NCBI RefSeq assembly: GCF_900115955.1
Contig: NZ_FOYL01000012.1
Coordinates: 186,001-250,000 of the forward strand
DNA from: Lentzea waywayandensis
GTDB lineage: Bacteria; Actinomycetota; Actinomycetes; Mycobacteriales; Pseudonocardiaceae
Length of the DNA: 64,000 nucleotides
Direction: 5' to 3'
Position 1 is the stretch's first letter. The number at the start of each line of letters is the position of its first letter. A program made the position numbers and the translations under genes. Positions 33,036 through 41,577 of the stretch are shown piece after piece. The notes under the pieces are model-generated. The model made no database searches. It saw nothing but the letters and a program-made list of their open reading frames with translations, and had not been told where the DNA came from.

Positions 33036-34967
33036 TCACTCTCCGCCGGTGATGTCGGCGAGGCTGCCGTCGGCGAGGTGCTCGCCGATCGAGCGCGCCA
33101 ACAGGTAGCCGCGACCCCCGCCGGGCTGACCGTGCCACGGCACCGTCGTCCCGGCCAGCACGCGCAGGTCGCGCGTCACCCGGTAGCGGCGTGATCCTTC
33201 GGCTTCCCGCTCGGCGCGCAACGACGTCTCCGGGAACTCGGTGTTCGGGGTGAACACCAGGTTGCCGCCGGGGCCGCCGTACCGGACGACCTCCCGGCCC
33301 GCCATCAGCGTCGCCATCCGCTTGTGCGTCAGCAGGGTCAGCGGAGGCTCGCCGGGGAGAGGCTGGATCGGCCAGTCGTTGAGGGCGGCGACGGTGTTGG
33401 TGTCGGGCCCGCCCGCGCGCAGGCGAGCGGGCAGGATCGTCAGCGTGCCGAGCAGGTACGCCCCGGCCTCGAACAGCGTGGGGAAGCTGCGCGCGGCGAA
33501 ACTCAGCCCGCGTTCGTACTGCGCCACCTGCCACTCGTCCCCGGCGCGCTCGAGGCACCAGCTCTCGTCCACAGGTCCGTCGAGGCTGTACGCCCTCGGG
33601 TTGATCCCGGCCTCCGACAGCGCCAAGGCGATCTGCGCCAGCTGCTTGCGGTCGCCTTCGGACAGCTCGGCCGGCGCCGGTTCGGCGGACACCTCGCCGG
33701 TGAGCGCGGTGTGTGCCAGTGCCGCGGTCGCGGCGTCGACCGGGGGCGGGGTGAAGTTCGCCGCCCGGATGTGGGCGACCAGCTCGGGCTCCGGCGGCAC
33801 GCCGTGCTTGGCCAGGTAGTGCGGGATCGACGCGGGCCACAGCCAGGTGCCGTCGGTGTGGAAGCCCGCGGGGACGTCCGGTGCGCTGTCGGGCGCGAAC
33901 AGGTCGGTGTCGTGTCCTCGGCCGCCCAGCACGAGGTGGGCCTCGTTGAGGTAACGCAGCACACCCGCGACCTCGTCGGCGGGTACCGGCGGGCGTTCGA
34001 CCACGGGGCGGCCGTTCGCCTCGCGGCGGTCGAACACCCGCGCCTCGCGGAACCGCGCACGGGCGGCCAGCACCTTCTCGACGTTCGGCACGATCGCCCG
34101 CATCCACTCCGGCACGTGCTCCGGTGACCGGGGGAAGCGCCGCAGGTCGTCCAGCACGGCGGCTGCCGGCGGCTTGGTCTTCCAGCCGGGGTCCTTGTGG
34201 GTGTAGCTCGTGGAGGAGCGCAACGGGAACTCGATGATCATCTGTGCGCCCGACCACGGGCCCACACCAGGCGGGATCATCCTGGCCCGCAGCGCCGCGA
34301 GCTCCTCGGCTGCCGCCGCGGGCGGGTTCCACGGCCTGAGCTGCCCGTTCATGCTCTCCACGAAGCCGGGCATTTCCACAAAGGACCCCGCGGCGCGGTA
34401 GGCGAGCCGGATCTGGACCCAGTCACTGGGCGCGTGCATCACCAGCAGGTCGGCGATGTGCCTCTCCATGTCCCGGTGCTCGACCAGCCCCGCACGCTCC
34501 GTCTGCGGCGGGAGCTGGGGCATGCCGAGCTTGCGGCGCAACCAGTTCGGGACCTTCTCGTCCGGCCTGGGGAAGCGCTCCAGGTCCTTGCGGAACACCT
34601 CGTCGGGCACTGGCGGGTCCCAGACCGGGTCGTGCTGGTAGTTGTACAACACGTGGTACTCGGAAGGCGGGTTCATGATGAACCGCGCGGAGAACCACGT
34701 GCCCCGCCCAGGCAGGTACATCAGCTCGCGCAGCGCCACGAACGCCTCAGCCGCCTCGGACGGGGCCTCCACCTGTGCCGTCGTTCCGTTGTCCAGCAAC
34801 ACCACCAGGCCGAAGTCCTGCACGCTGGACGCCAGGGTCGCCACCAGGTCGAGCCTTGCCCACCCCTGCGGTGCGGCCTCCAGCAGGGCGTTCCCGATCA
34901 GCTGGACCAGTTCCTCGTACCGACGGCCCCGCTCGGCGTCGGTCGCCCCGTGGTCCACATCAGACAT
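33036..34967 (-). CDS. TNT-domain protein with two YezG/Imm-like N-terminal repeats
   Basis: 643 aa. ATG at 34967 has AGGAGA seven bases upstream and overlaps the stop of the large toxin gene by eight bases (ATGTCTGA). The C-terminal 85 residues (about 559-640) match the TNT fold of tuberculosis necrotizing toxin, an NAD+ glycohydrolase: VVRYGGPGGNLVFTP, then RYRVTRDLRVLAG and the PWHGQPGGGRGYLL core with its conserved Gln. Residues about 10-145 and 175-300 are two related segments (MYLPGRGTWFSARF and MIPPGVGPWSGAQM in equivalent positions) resembling YezG/SMI-type immunity domains. A middle region has a further small alpha/beta unit. No signal peptide is visible, so export would depend on the WXG100 partner system. 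It could be a second effector of the operon, or a TNT-like domain used in neutralising the first. Confidence 0.75.
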   Translation of the reverse strand: MSDVDHGATDAERGRRYEELVQLIGNALLEAAPQGWARLDLVATLASSVQDFGLVVLLDNGTTAQVEAPSEAAEAFVALRELMYLPGRGTWFSARFIMNPPSEYHVLYNYQHDPVWDPPVPDEVFRKDLERFPRPDEKVPNWLRRKLGMPQLPPQTERAGLVEHRDMERHIADLLVMHAPSDWVQIRLAYRAAGSFVEMPGFVESMNGQLRPWNPPAAAAEELAALRARMIPPGVGPWSGAQMIIEFPLRSSTSYTHKDPGWKTKPPAAAVLDDLRRFPRSPEHVPEWMRAIVPNVEKVLAARARFREARVFDRREANGRPVVERPPVPADEVAGVLRYLNEAHLVLGGRGHDTDLFAPDSAPDVPAGFHTDGTWLWPASIPHYLAKHGVPPEPELVAHIRAANFTPPPVDAATAALAHTALTGEVSAEPAPAELSEGDRKQLAQIALALSEAGINPRAYSLDGPVDESWCLERAGDEWQVAQYERGLSFAARSFPTLFEAGAYLLGTLTILPARLRAGGPDTNTVAALNDWPIQPLPGEPPLTLLTHKRMATLMAGREVVRYGGPGGNLVFTPNTEFPETSLRAEREAEGSRRYRVTRDLRVLAGTTVPWHGQPGGGRGYLLARSIGEHLADGSLADITGGE

Positions 34968-37900
34968 TGTCAAATCTCCTGAGCTTGATTCTCGGGGCTC
35001 CGCTGGCGTCGACCATCACGAAGCGGGAGTGCACCTGGTACGGGACCGGGCCGCCGTCAGCTTGAAAATCGTGCCAGGCAACCCTACTGCCGGCCCGTTG
35101 CTCCCTCGCGGCCTGCATGTCCGCGCCGTACCAGGTCTCGCGGTTGTCCGCGGTGCCCTTGCCCTGGTTCTGAGTGGTGAGCTGCGGGAACTGGCCGACG
35201 GCGTCCGGGGTGGGCCTGGTCACCTGGTTCGGCTTGATGTGGCCGCCGTCGAAGTTCGGGCCGCCCACGGCACCGACGATGTCCTGCGACCACTGGCTGC
35301 GGGTCTCCCGCCTGCTGGGGCCGTAGGTGCGCTCGTCGGTCGCCTCTGCCGCGAGGCCGTGGTCGTTGGTCACGATCACGTAGTTGCCGTCGAGGACATA
35401 TCGGCAGTTCGGGCGGAAGTTGTTGAGGTCCGGGTTGGCGTTGTCCCTGACGCCGCCCGGGCTCGAGGCTGCCTCGACCCCCACCACCTGACCGAAGCCG
35501 TTGGCGTCCGGCGGTCCGGTGTAGAACGTGCCGCGGCCTTGGACCTCGAACATGGTGTTCGGCGGCAGGTCCGTGCGATCGCTGAAGGCTTCCCGGTGCC
35601 CGAGCGGCCCGAGCGGGTCGCCCGGTTGCGCGCCGAAGGCGGGCACCTGCACCGGGTCGTTCGGGTTGACGGTGCTGGGCTCGACCCACTCCTGGTATCG
35701 GGGTGGGAACCCCTGGTCATCGGTGGTGTAGCGGTGCTCGGCCCCGTCGACGTCCACCCGGTAGGTGGTGTTCGGTGCCGGGTACTCCACGTCGGGGTTG
35801 TTGCCGTTGCGGGTGTTCGGTGACTCCAGGTCGGCATGGGTGATCACGCCGCGGTGGTCGGTGTAGTAGGTGCCTCGGCCGTCCACTCGGTAGGCGGTGC
35901 TGGGGGTGAGACCCGGCCTGCCGATCAACCGTTCGTCCGTCGCCAGCGGCCGCAACGGCTGGCCCTGCAGGGCGGGGTCTGCCGCACCCCGGTTGTCCAC
36001 CGGGATGGGGATCGGGTCGTTCGGGTTGTTCACCCTGGGCGGGACGAACGGCGACTGGATGAGCCCGCGCGACGGGTCCGCCGGGGCGTCCGGCGAGGCC
36101 TGCGGGGTGACGCTGTCCGAAGTGGAGCCGACGGGCAGCCCGCCCGACCCGGTCGGGGTCATGTCCCCGGTGGGGGAGAAGGCGTTCCAGCCGCCGTCCG
36201 GCGGGATCCTCGGGTACGTGCGTCCGTCCGCGTCGACGTAGTCGGGGCTGGACGAGTACGGCGTGGTGTTGCCCTCGCCGGACCAGGCCCGCTCCGTGGG
36301 CGCGATGACCGTGGCCCCCGAGTTGCGCGCCAGGTCGGCGGCGAGGCCGTCCGGGTGCCGTCCCGCCTCGCACCCGACGAGCACGATCGGGTCTGTGCCG
36401 TTCCAGCCGAGCCCTCGCGCGAGCGCGGCCAGTTCGGCACCGTTCAGCTGCTGTCCGCCGACGTGCGCGGTCCTGCCGTCGCTGTGCACGTCGAGCACGA
36501 AGTGACCGGGGATCGGCGCGACCGCGTTCGCCGCGTTCCTGGTGCGCACGTCCGACGGGTCGAACAACGCCCCGCCCGCCGGGGTGGCGAACCCGTTGGA
36601 CTCGGCCAGAGGCCGCAGCCCTTCGGGAACGGCGTCCAGGTTCGGCATCCGGTCGCCGTCGCCGGGAGTGCCCGAGTCGGCCGGACCGTCCGGCGGAGTG
36701 TGCGCGAGGGCGTCCGGTGTCGGCGTGCCGTGGGTGTCGCCGAAGTCCGCGGGCAGGATCGGGTTGCCCGGCGGGGCGACGTGCACCTCGCGGATCGCGC
36801 CACTGGCGAGCAGCTGCTCGACGCTAGCGGTCTCGGGCAGGGTGAACTGGCGTCCGCCGCCCGGCTGTCCCAGTGCGGGTGCCACGTCGGCGAGCTCGCC
36901 GCGCAACCCGTCCGGGTCCGCCACGACGTAGACGTGGTACCCGGACTCGGCGTTGTCCGGGAAGATCGCCCGGTCGCGGTAGTGGTAGGGCTGCCCGTTC
37001 GGGTCCATCGGCGACAGGAACCGGCCGGTCTCCCCGCCGAACCGGTCGAGCACGGTTCCCGGCGGCAGCGTGACATCGCGCTGCGACCCCGGAACCGCGC
37101 CACCGTGCGGCGGCCATTGGTTGGTCCGGTAAGTCCCGTCCGGCCGGTGGTGCTGGTTGAAGTCGTCCCGATCGCTGTGCGACCCCCAGGGGGCGTGGTC
37201 GCCGATGAGGTCACGGGTGCGCTGGTCGTAGCTGCCCATGCCGTTGGAGCGGTCGCCGCCCATCGGCACGTACTCGCCCATGTCGGCGAAGGGGTGCTCA
37301 CCCTGGCGCGTACCCAGATAGGTGAGCGGTACGCCGTTCTCGTCGACCCGTGGTCCGGGCGTCGGAGCGGGACCGTCGGCGCCGTCCGTGCTGGGCCCGT
37401 CCGAGTCGGGCGCGGGCCCGTCCCCGGCCTCTCCGGACAGGTCCGGCGGTGCGGACCGGTCCACGTCACCGAGCCCGAGCGGAGACGGTCCCGTGTCCGC
37501 ACCGGACGGCTGGTCGGGCCGGGCCGCAGGGTCCCGGCCAGGCTCGCTGGTACCCGTTTCGGCTGGTCGGGTGCCTGGCGCGGGGCCGGCAGGCGGGGCG
37601 GTGTCCGGACGGGTGGGAGAGACGGCGTCCGGGCGGGCAGTGGGTGCGGGCCGAGTGGCGCCGTCCGTCCGCTCGGGGGAGCGGCCGGCGTCCGGCAGAC
37701 CCGTGGTGTCGTGCCTCGCGGGCACGTCGGGTCGAGTGGAGCCAGGCGGGGTCCAGATCGGCCGCTGACCGTCCGGTGCCCTCGTGGTGTCGGGCCTGAG
37801 CTGGTTCGGGCGTGGCTCGGGGCGGTAGCCGCCCGCATCGGGGTGAGGGGACTGGCGAGCCGGGCCACCCTGCTGTGGCGTGCCAGGTGCCGTGGGTGCC

Positions 37901-40383
37901 CCGCCGAAAGCACTCGGGCCGCCGAAAGCAGGTGGCCCGAATGTGTTCGGCGCGCCACCGCGTTGATCGGGGGCTCCGGTGGGCGGCATCCCGCTATCAG
38001 GGCGTACTGGGTTCCACAACGCCTGCGGCGCCACGGTGTCCGCCCGGCTGCTGGAGGTCGCACCCGCGTCCGGGCGTGGCTGACCACCCGCCGTGCCAGG
38101 AGCGGGCGAGGGCCCACCCGGCCAGGTACTCGTGGTCGGCCCGCCGTTCCCGCCCGGCGCCGGGTGGGCACCGGGACCGTTCACCGGGACGCCTCCACCG
38201 GCTGTTCCTGAGCCCGGACCGCCCAGCGGTCCTGGCGCGTTGCCCGGCGTTGCCGGGCCACCGAACCCGCCGCTGCCCGGTCCACCGGCCGAGCCGTGTC
38301 CCGCCGGAACGCTCTGTCCACCCGCGCCGAAGCTTGTCGGACCGCCGGGATTGGCTGGTCCGCCAGGGGTGCCTGGCCCGGCGAAGTTGGCCGGTCCACC
38401 TGGGGTGCTTGGCCCGCCAGGGGTGCTTGGTGCGCCGAAGTTGGTCGGTCCACCTGGGGTGCCTGGTCCGCCAGGGTTGCTTGGCCCGCCGAAGTTGGCC
38501 GGACCGCCTGGGGTGCTTGGCCCGCCAGGGGTGCTTGGTGCGCCGAAGTTGGTCGGTCCGCCGGGGCTGCCTGGTCCACCTGGGGTGCCTGGTCCGCCGA
38601 AGCTGGTCGGTCCACCTGGGGTGCCTGGCCCGCCAGGATTGCCTGGTCCACCGAAGTTGGCCGGTCCACCAGGGCTGCCTTGCCCGCCAGAGTTGCCTGG
38701 CCCGGCGAAGTTGGCCGGTCCACCTGGGCTTCCGGATGCTCCGGTGGCGCTCGGGCCGCCTGGGGCACCGGATGTGCCCGGCCCGCCGTGTCCGGGGAAG
38801 CTCCCGTGGCTGCCTGGCGCAGGGGAGCCGGCGGGGGAGCCGTAGCCGCCTGACGGGCCAGGTCCGCCAGTGCCGTGAGATCCGGGCGCGCTCGACGAGC
38901 CCGGGTTACCGGGTGCGCCAGGAGTGCTGCCGCCAGGGCCGCCCGGTGCGTTCGAAACGTGGCTTCCGTGGCCGCTCGTGCCAGGACCACCTGACGAGGG
39001 TTGGCTTCCCGGAGCACTGTGAGTGCCGGGTCCGTGTGCACCGCCCGTCGCCGGACCGCCGAAGCCGCTCGGACTCGGCGGCGTGAAGCCGGCCGGTCGC
39101 GAAGTGCCGCCCGACGGGCTGCCACCTGCCGGGTTCCCGCTCGGCGCACCGCCGGACGGAACGCCACCCACGGGCGCCCCGCCACCTCCGAACGGCGCGG
39201 GTCCGCCGGGGGCAGGGGAGCCGCTGTGGGGCGGCGATGTCGGCGCGTGCGGAACGGGCGGAGCGGGCGGAGCGGCGGCCGCGGCACTGGTCTCGGAGTG
39301 CGTGCCGGTGCTCCCTGGAGCGTTCGAGGGGGCTGCGGGCGGCGCCGATGGCCCACCGGACGGCCCACCAGAGGGTCCGCCGGACGGTCCGCTAGGAGGC
39401 CCGCCAGGAGGCCCGCCAGAGGGGCCGCCGGAAGGTCCGCCGGACGCGCCAGAGGGCCCACCAGACGGTCCGCCAGGAGGCGCGCCGGGCGGACCTCCCG
39501 GAGGCGGCGGAGCACCCGGCCCGTCACCGATGTTCGGTGCCGTCGGCGCGTCGTAGTGCGACTTCGCCCCGCCGATACCACCGGAAACGCCACCGGAGAC
39601 GCCGCTGCGCGCGAGGTCGCCCGCGGTGATGTCCTGGCCGGTCACCGCCGCGTTCGCAACAGTCGAAGCGACGCCCTCGACGCCACCGCGGACTGCGCCC
39701 TCGACGATGTTGCCGCCGAGACCGGTCGCCTTGGTCGGGATGAAGTCCATCCCGCCACCGATGGCGCCGGAGATGGCGCCGGAGAGCGCGGCGCCGCCGG
39801 TCTTGCTCCAGTCCCAGCTGTGACGGTCGCCCTTGGCGATCTGGATGCCCTGGATCGCCGCGTCGATGGCGACCTCGGTGAGAACTTCGCGCAGAATCGC
39901 GGTGATCAGCTTGCGGAAGATCATCTGCACGGTGATGCGGGTGGCCGCCTGGGCGATCGGGATGCCCGCCGTGGACGTGCCGAACGTGCCGAAGGCCGCC
40001 GCGATCAGAGCCGCGATCTCGATGGCGAGCATGATCAGTGCGGCGATGATGGCGTACTTGGCGTACTCCACCTCGAGCGCGGTGTTGTCGCACGAGCCGG
40101 CGAGGCCGTCGCAGGACTTCTTCAGCTTCACCAGGTAGGCGTCCGCGCCGTCGACGAACTTCTTCCAGTACTCCTGGAAGGCGTCGGCGGCCTGGCCCTC
40201 CATGGCGCCGAACGACTTCGTCGCGGCGTTTCCGGCCTGCGTGATGACCTCGTCGATGTCAGCGGACGCCGCCCGCCAAGCCTCGCCGAGTGCTCTCAGC
40301 TTGTCCTCATCGCCCTCGGGCCAGCTCTCGCCGACGACGATGGGGAACAGCCAGGTGATCTCCGATGGAATGGTGATCGACAT
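34960..40383 (-). CDS. Large polymorphic toxin: WXG-like N terminus, Pro/Gly repeats, TNT-like, C80-like and nuclease-like domains
   Basis: 1807 aa. Residues 1-105 are helical and WXG100/PPE-like; 108-135 are a strong hydrophobic segment (KYAIIAALIMLAIEIAALIA), then an Ala/Gly-rich pre-toxin region to about 280. Residues 280-1010 are Pro/Gly-rich low complexity. A TNT-like NADase domain lies near 1100-1215 (LPPGTVLDRFGGETGRF, ALGQPGGGRQF). Near 1290-1360 is a domain with FVLDVHSDG and IVLVGCEAG, the His and Cys spacing seen in C80/caspase-like self-cleaving proteases of large toxins. Two YRVDGRGTYY-type repeats follow, and the last 110 residues carry FDGGHI plus a later NRETWY, suggesting an Endonuclease-NS-type nuclease. 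ATG at 40383; it is the third gene of the YbaB - WXG100 - toxin - TNT operon. The Cys-protease and nuclease calls are based on short motifs and are less certain than the TNT call. Confidence 0.8.
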   Translation of the reverse strand: MSITIPSEITWLFPIVVGESWPEGDEDKLRALGEAWRAASADIDEVITQAGNAATKSFGAMEGQAADAFQEYWKKFVDGADAYLVKLKKSCDGLAGSCDNTALEVEYAKYAIIAALIMLAIEIAALIAAAFGTFGTSTAGIPIAQAATRITVQMIFRKLITAILREVLTEVAIDAAIQGIQIAKGDRHSWDWSKTGGAALSGAISGAIGGGMDFIPTKATGLGGNIVEGAVRGGVEGVASTVANAAVTGQDITAGDLARSGVSGGVSGGIGGAKSHYDAPTAPNIGDGPGAPPPPGGPPGAPPGGPSGGPSGASGGPSGGPSGGPPGGPPSGPSGGPSGGPSGGPSAPPAAPSNAPGSTGTHSETSAAAAAPPAPPVPHAPTSPPHSGSPAPGGPAPFGGGGAPVGGVPSGGAPSGNPAGGSPSGGTSRPAGFTPPSPSGFGGPATGGAHGPGTHSAPGSQPSSGGPGTSGHGSHVSNAPGGPGGSTPGAPGNPGSSSAPGSHGTGGPGPSGGYGSPAGSPAPGSHGSFPGHGGPGTSGAPGGPSATGASGSPGGPANFAGPGNSGGQGSPGGPANFGGPGNPGGPGTPGGPTSFGGPGTPGGPGSPGGPTNFGAPSTPGGPSTPGGPANFGGPSNPGGPGTPGGPTNFGAPSTPGGPSTPGGPANFAGPGTPGGPANPGGPTSFGAGGQSVPAGHGSAGGPGSGGFGGPATPGNAPGPLGGPGSGTAGGGVPVNGPGAHPAPGGNGGPTTSTWPGGPSPAPGTAGGQPRPDAGATSSSRADTVAPQALWNPVRPDSGMPPTGAPDQRGGAPNTFGPPAFGGPSAFGGAPTAPGTPQQGGPARQSPHPDAGGYRPEPRPNQLRPDTTRAPDGQRPIWTPPGSTRPDVPARHDTTGLPDAGRSPERTDGATRPAPTARPDAVSPTRPDTAPPAGPAPGTRPAETGTSEPGRDPAARPDQPSGADTGPSPLGLGDVDRSAPPDLSGEAGDGPAPDSDGPSTDGADGPAPTPGPRVDENGVPLTYLGTRQGEHPFADMGEYVPMGGDRSNGMGSYDQRTRDLIGDHAPWGSHSDRDDFNQHHRPDGTYRTNQWPPHGGAVPGSQRDVTLPPGTVLDRFGGETGRFLSPMDPNGQPYHYRDRAIFPDNAESGYHVYVVADPDGLRGELADVAPALGQPGGGRQFTLPETASVEQLLASGAIREVHVAPPGNPILPADFGDTHGTPTPDALAHTPPDGPADSGTPGDGDRMPNLDAVPEGLRPLAESNGFATPAGGALFDPSDVRTRNAANAVAPIPGHFVLDVHSDGRTAHVGGQQLNGAELAALARGLGWNGTDPIVLVGCEAGRHPDGLAADLARNSGATVIAPTERAWSGEGNTTPYSSSPDYVDADGRTYPRIPPDGGWNAFSPTGDMTPTGSGGLPVGSTSDSVTPQASPDAPADPSRGLIQSPFVPPRVNNPNDPIPIPVDNRGAADPALQGQPLRPLATDERLIGRPGLTPSTAYRVDGRGTYYTDHRGVITHADLESPNTRNGNNPDVEYPAPNTTYRVDVDGAEHRYTTDDQGFPPRYQEWVEPSTVNPNDPVQVPAFGAQPGDPLGPLGHREAFSDRTDLPPNTMFEVQGRGTFYTGPPDANGFGQVVGVEAASSPGGVRDNANPDLNNFRPNCRYVLDGNYVIVTNDHGLAAEATDERTYGPSRRETRSQWSQDIVGAVGGPNFDGGHIKPNQVTRPTPDAVGQFPQLTTQNQGKGTADNRETWYGADMQAAREQRAGSRVAWHDFQADGGPVPYQVHSRFVMVDASGAPRIKLRRFDNV
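38320..38760 (-). repeat. PGGPxNFG / PGGPGxPGG tandem repeats in the toxin linker
   Basis: Near-periodic in-frame repeats of about 36-39 bases that encode PGGP-[AT]-[NS]-F-[AG]-G-P alternating with GxPGGPGxPGG. Unit DNA is highly similar between neighbours. The product is collagen-like in composition and probably forms an extended wall-spanning stalk. Confidence 0.88.
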
Positions 40384-40400
40384 GATCCCCGTTCAACCCC

Positions 40401-40712
40401 CTACAGCGCGCCGAAGCCACCGCTGCTGGACTCGTCGGTGTTCTGATGCGTGTTGGCGGTCTCGTTCAGCGCCGTCTTGATCGCCTGGATCGCCTCGCTC
40501 AGCTGGTTGAACGCCTTGACCGTGCCCTCCGCGGCGGGCACGTAGTCCTTGGAGAACTGCTGTCCTGACTCGTCGCCACCCCAGCAGGCACCCTGCGCGG
40601 ACAGCGCGCTGGAGAGCGTGCCGCCCGCCTCGGCGAGCATCTCCGCGGCCACTCCGAACGCGCCGGCGCCCGCTCGGACCTCGTCGACCTGAATCCGGAA
40701 GGAGCCGGTCAT
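40401..40712 (-). CDS. WXG100-family (EsxA/B-like) protein
   Basis: 103 aa; ATG overlaps the stop of the YbaB-like gene (ATGA). It is a small helical-hairpin protein with the central WGGDESGQQF turn (WxG motif, Trp then Gly-Gly) and a helical second half (AEGTVKAFNQLSEAIQAIKTALNETANTHQNTD) ending in a short Ser/Gly tail. WXG100 proteins are exported by type VII (ESX) machinery as dimers and guide partner toxins, whose N-terminal domains have a similar fold. The toxin gene begins 17 bases after this gene, so they are almost certainly partners. No ESX membrane components are in the window. Confidence 0.9.
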   Translation of the reverse strand: MTGSFRIQVDEVRAGAGAFGVAAEMLAEAGGTLSSALSAQGACWGGDESGQQFSKDYVPAAEGTVKAFNQLSEAIQAIKTALNETANTHQNTDESSSGGFGAL

Positions 40713-41218
40713 CGCGGACCCTTGAGCACGCTGCCGAAGCCTTCGTCGTCATCGGGATCGTCACTGCGCGGGGGCCTGCCCCGCTGCGGCGGTGCCTCGG
40801 CACCGGGCGGAGGCGGAGGCGGCCGCAACAGGTCGACGAACGAGGGCGCACCCTCGATCAGTTCGGACAGGTCGGTCTGCCCCTGCAGCGGCGCGAGCAC
40901 GCCCTCGACCTGCTCGCGCGCCGACCGGGCCGCGACCTGCGCGGTCTCGATCACCGAGCGCGCCAGCTTCTCCGGCGTCGACCGCTGAAACGCGGCAGGA
41001 GCGAACCGGAGGTCCGTCAGCACCCCGGCCGGGTTCACCTGGACCTGCACCAGCCCGTCCGGCGAGGTGGCCGCCCCGGTCACGGCGGCCGCACGGGCCT
41101 GCGCACCGGCGAACTCACTCGTGCGACGACGCAGGTCAGCCATCAAGTTGTCGACGTTCTCCCGCATGGCGGCGTTGCGCGCTTCCAGCTCAGCCCTGCG
41201 CGCGGCAGCGTCACTCAT
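40709..41218 (-). CDS. YbaB/EbfC-like small protein heading the toxin operon
   Basis: 169 aa from ATG 41218, which has GGGGAGGGG four bases upstream; an upstream GTG at 41251 is not supported. Residues 10-105 match the YbaB/EbfC fold: a long N-terminal helix (ARRAELEARNAAMRENVDNLMADLRRR), a beta strand LVQVQVNPAGVLTDLRF and a C-terminal helix. The tail is Pro-rich and acidic (PPPPPPGAEAPP, SDDPDDDEG). Classical YbaB proteins bind DNA, but homologues that precede WXG100 genes in actinomycetes are thought to be part of the secretion or toxin module. The gene overlaps the WXG100 gene by four bases. Confidence 0.82.
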   Translation of the reverse strand: MSDAAARRAELEARNAAMRENVDNLMADLRRRTSEFAGAQARAAAVTGAATSPDGLVQVQVNPAGVLTDLRFAPAAFQRSTPEKLARSVIETAQVAARSAREQVEGVLAPLQGQTDLSELIEGAPSFVDLLRPPPPPPGAEAPPQRGRPPRSDDPDDDEGFGSVLKGPR

Positions 41219-41577
41219 GTGTCCCCTCCCCTGATTGCCCGAAGGACACACGCACGCATCCCGAAAGTACTGACGCCAAACTTAGCGAGTCGGCCTCGCT
41301 CACCTGAGCGGTTTCGCGATGATGATCTGAAGTCGGCTCCGGAGGGCTGCCGGCGTCGTCGTTGCCGATCACGAGCGAGGTCAGCGCTGGGCCTCGGTCG
41401 GGCACAGGGCCAGGCTGCGTATCCGCGCGACGTCCTCGGGTCGCGGCACCCCGCACGGCTCGTACCGAAGAGGTCGACACCCGTCATGCCGGGCATCATC
41501 CAGCCTCAGCGCGCCGGGTCACGTCACAGCGTGGTGTCGAGCATCCGCGGCAGGTCCGAAGTGGACCGCTGGAATGC
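41219..41577. other. 359-base intergenic region
   Basis: It lies between the start of the toxin operon and the stop of the AfsR-like gene, both on the minus strand, so it should contain the toxin operon promoter. I see no convincing hairpin, operator or start codon with a ribosome-binding site. A short minus-strand stretch (about 41500-41390) reads like fragments of protein in two frames, possibly decayed coding sequence. Confidence 0.5.

Noticed and set aside
35836..38211. A 791-codon plus-strand frame opposite the toxin gene.
   Set aside because: Antisense shadow of the TNT and Pro-rich regions; no ribosome-binding site, no recognisable fold.
38320..38760. Second set of regular repeats suggestive of CRISPR or an intergenic satellite.
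   Set aside because: They are in frame within the toxin gene and encode PGGP repeats.
41390..41500. A minus-strand MMPGMTGVDL-like string resembling a response-regulator receiver.
   Set aside because: The match is only about ten residues, the frame turns to Arg-rich noise at once, and no phosphoacceptor Asp context precedes it.
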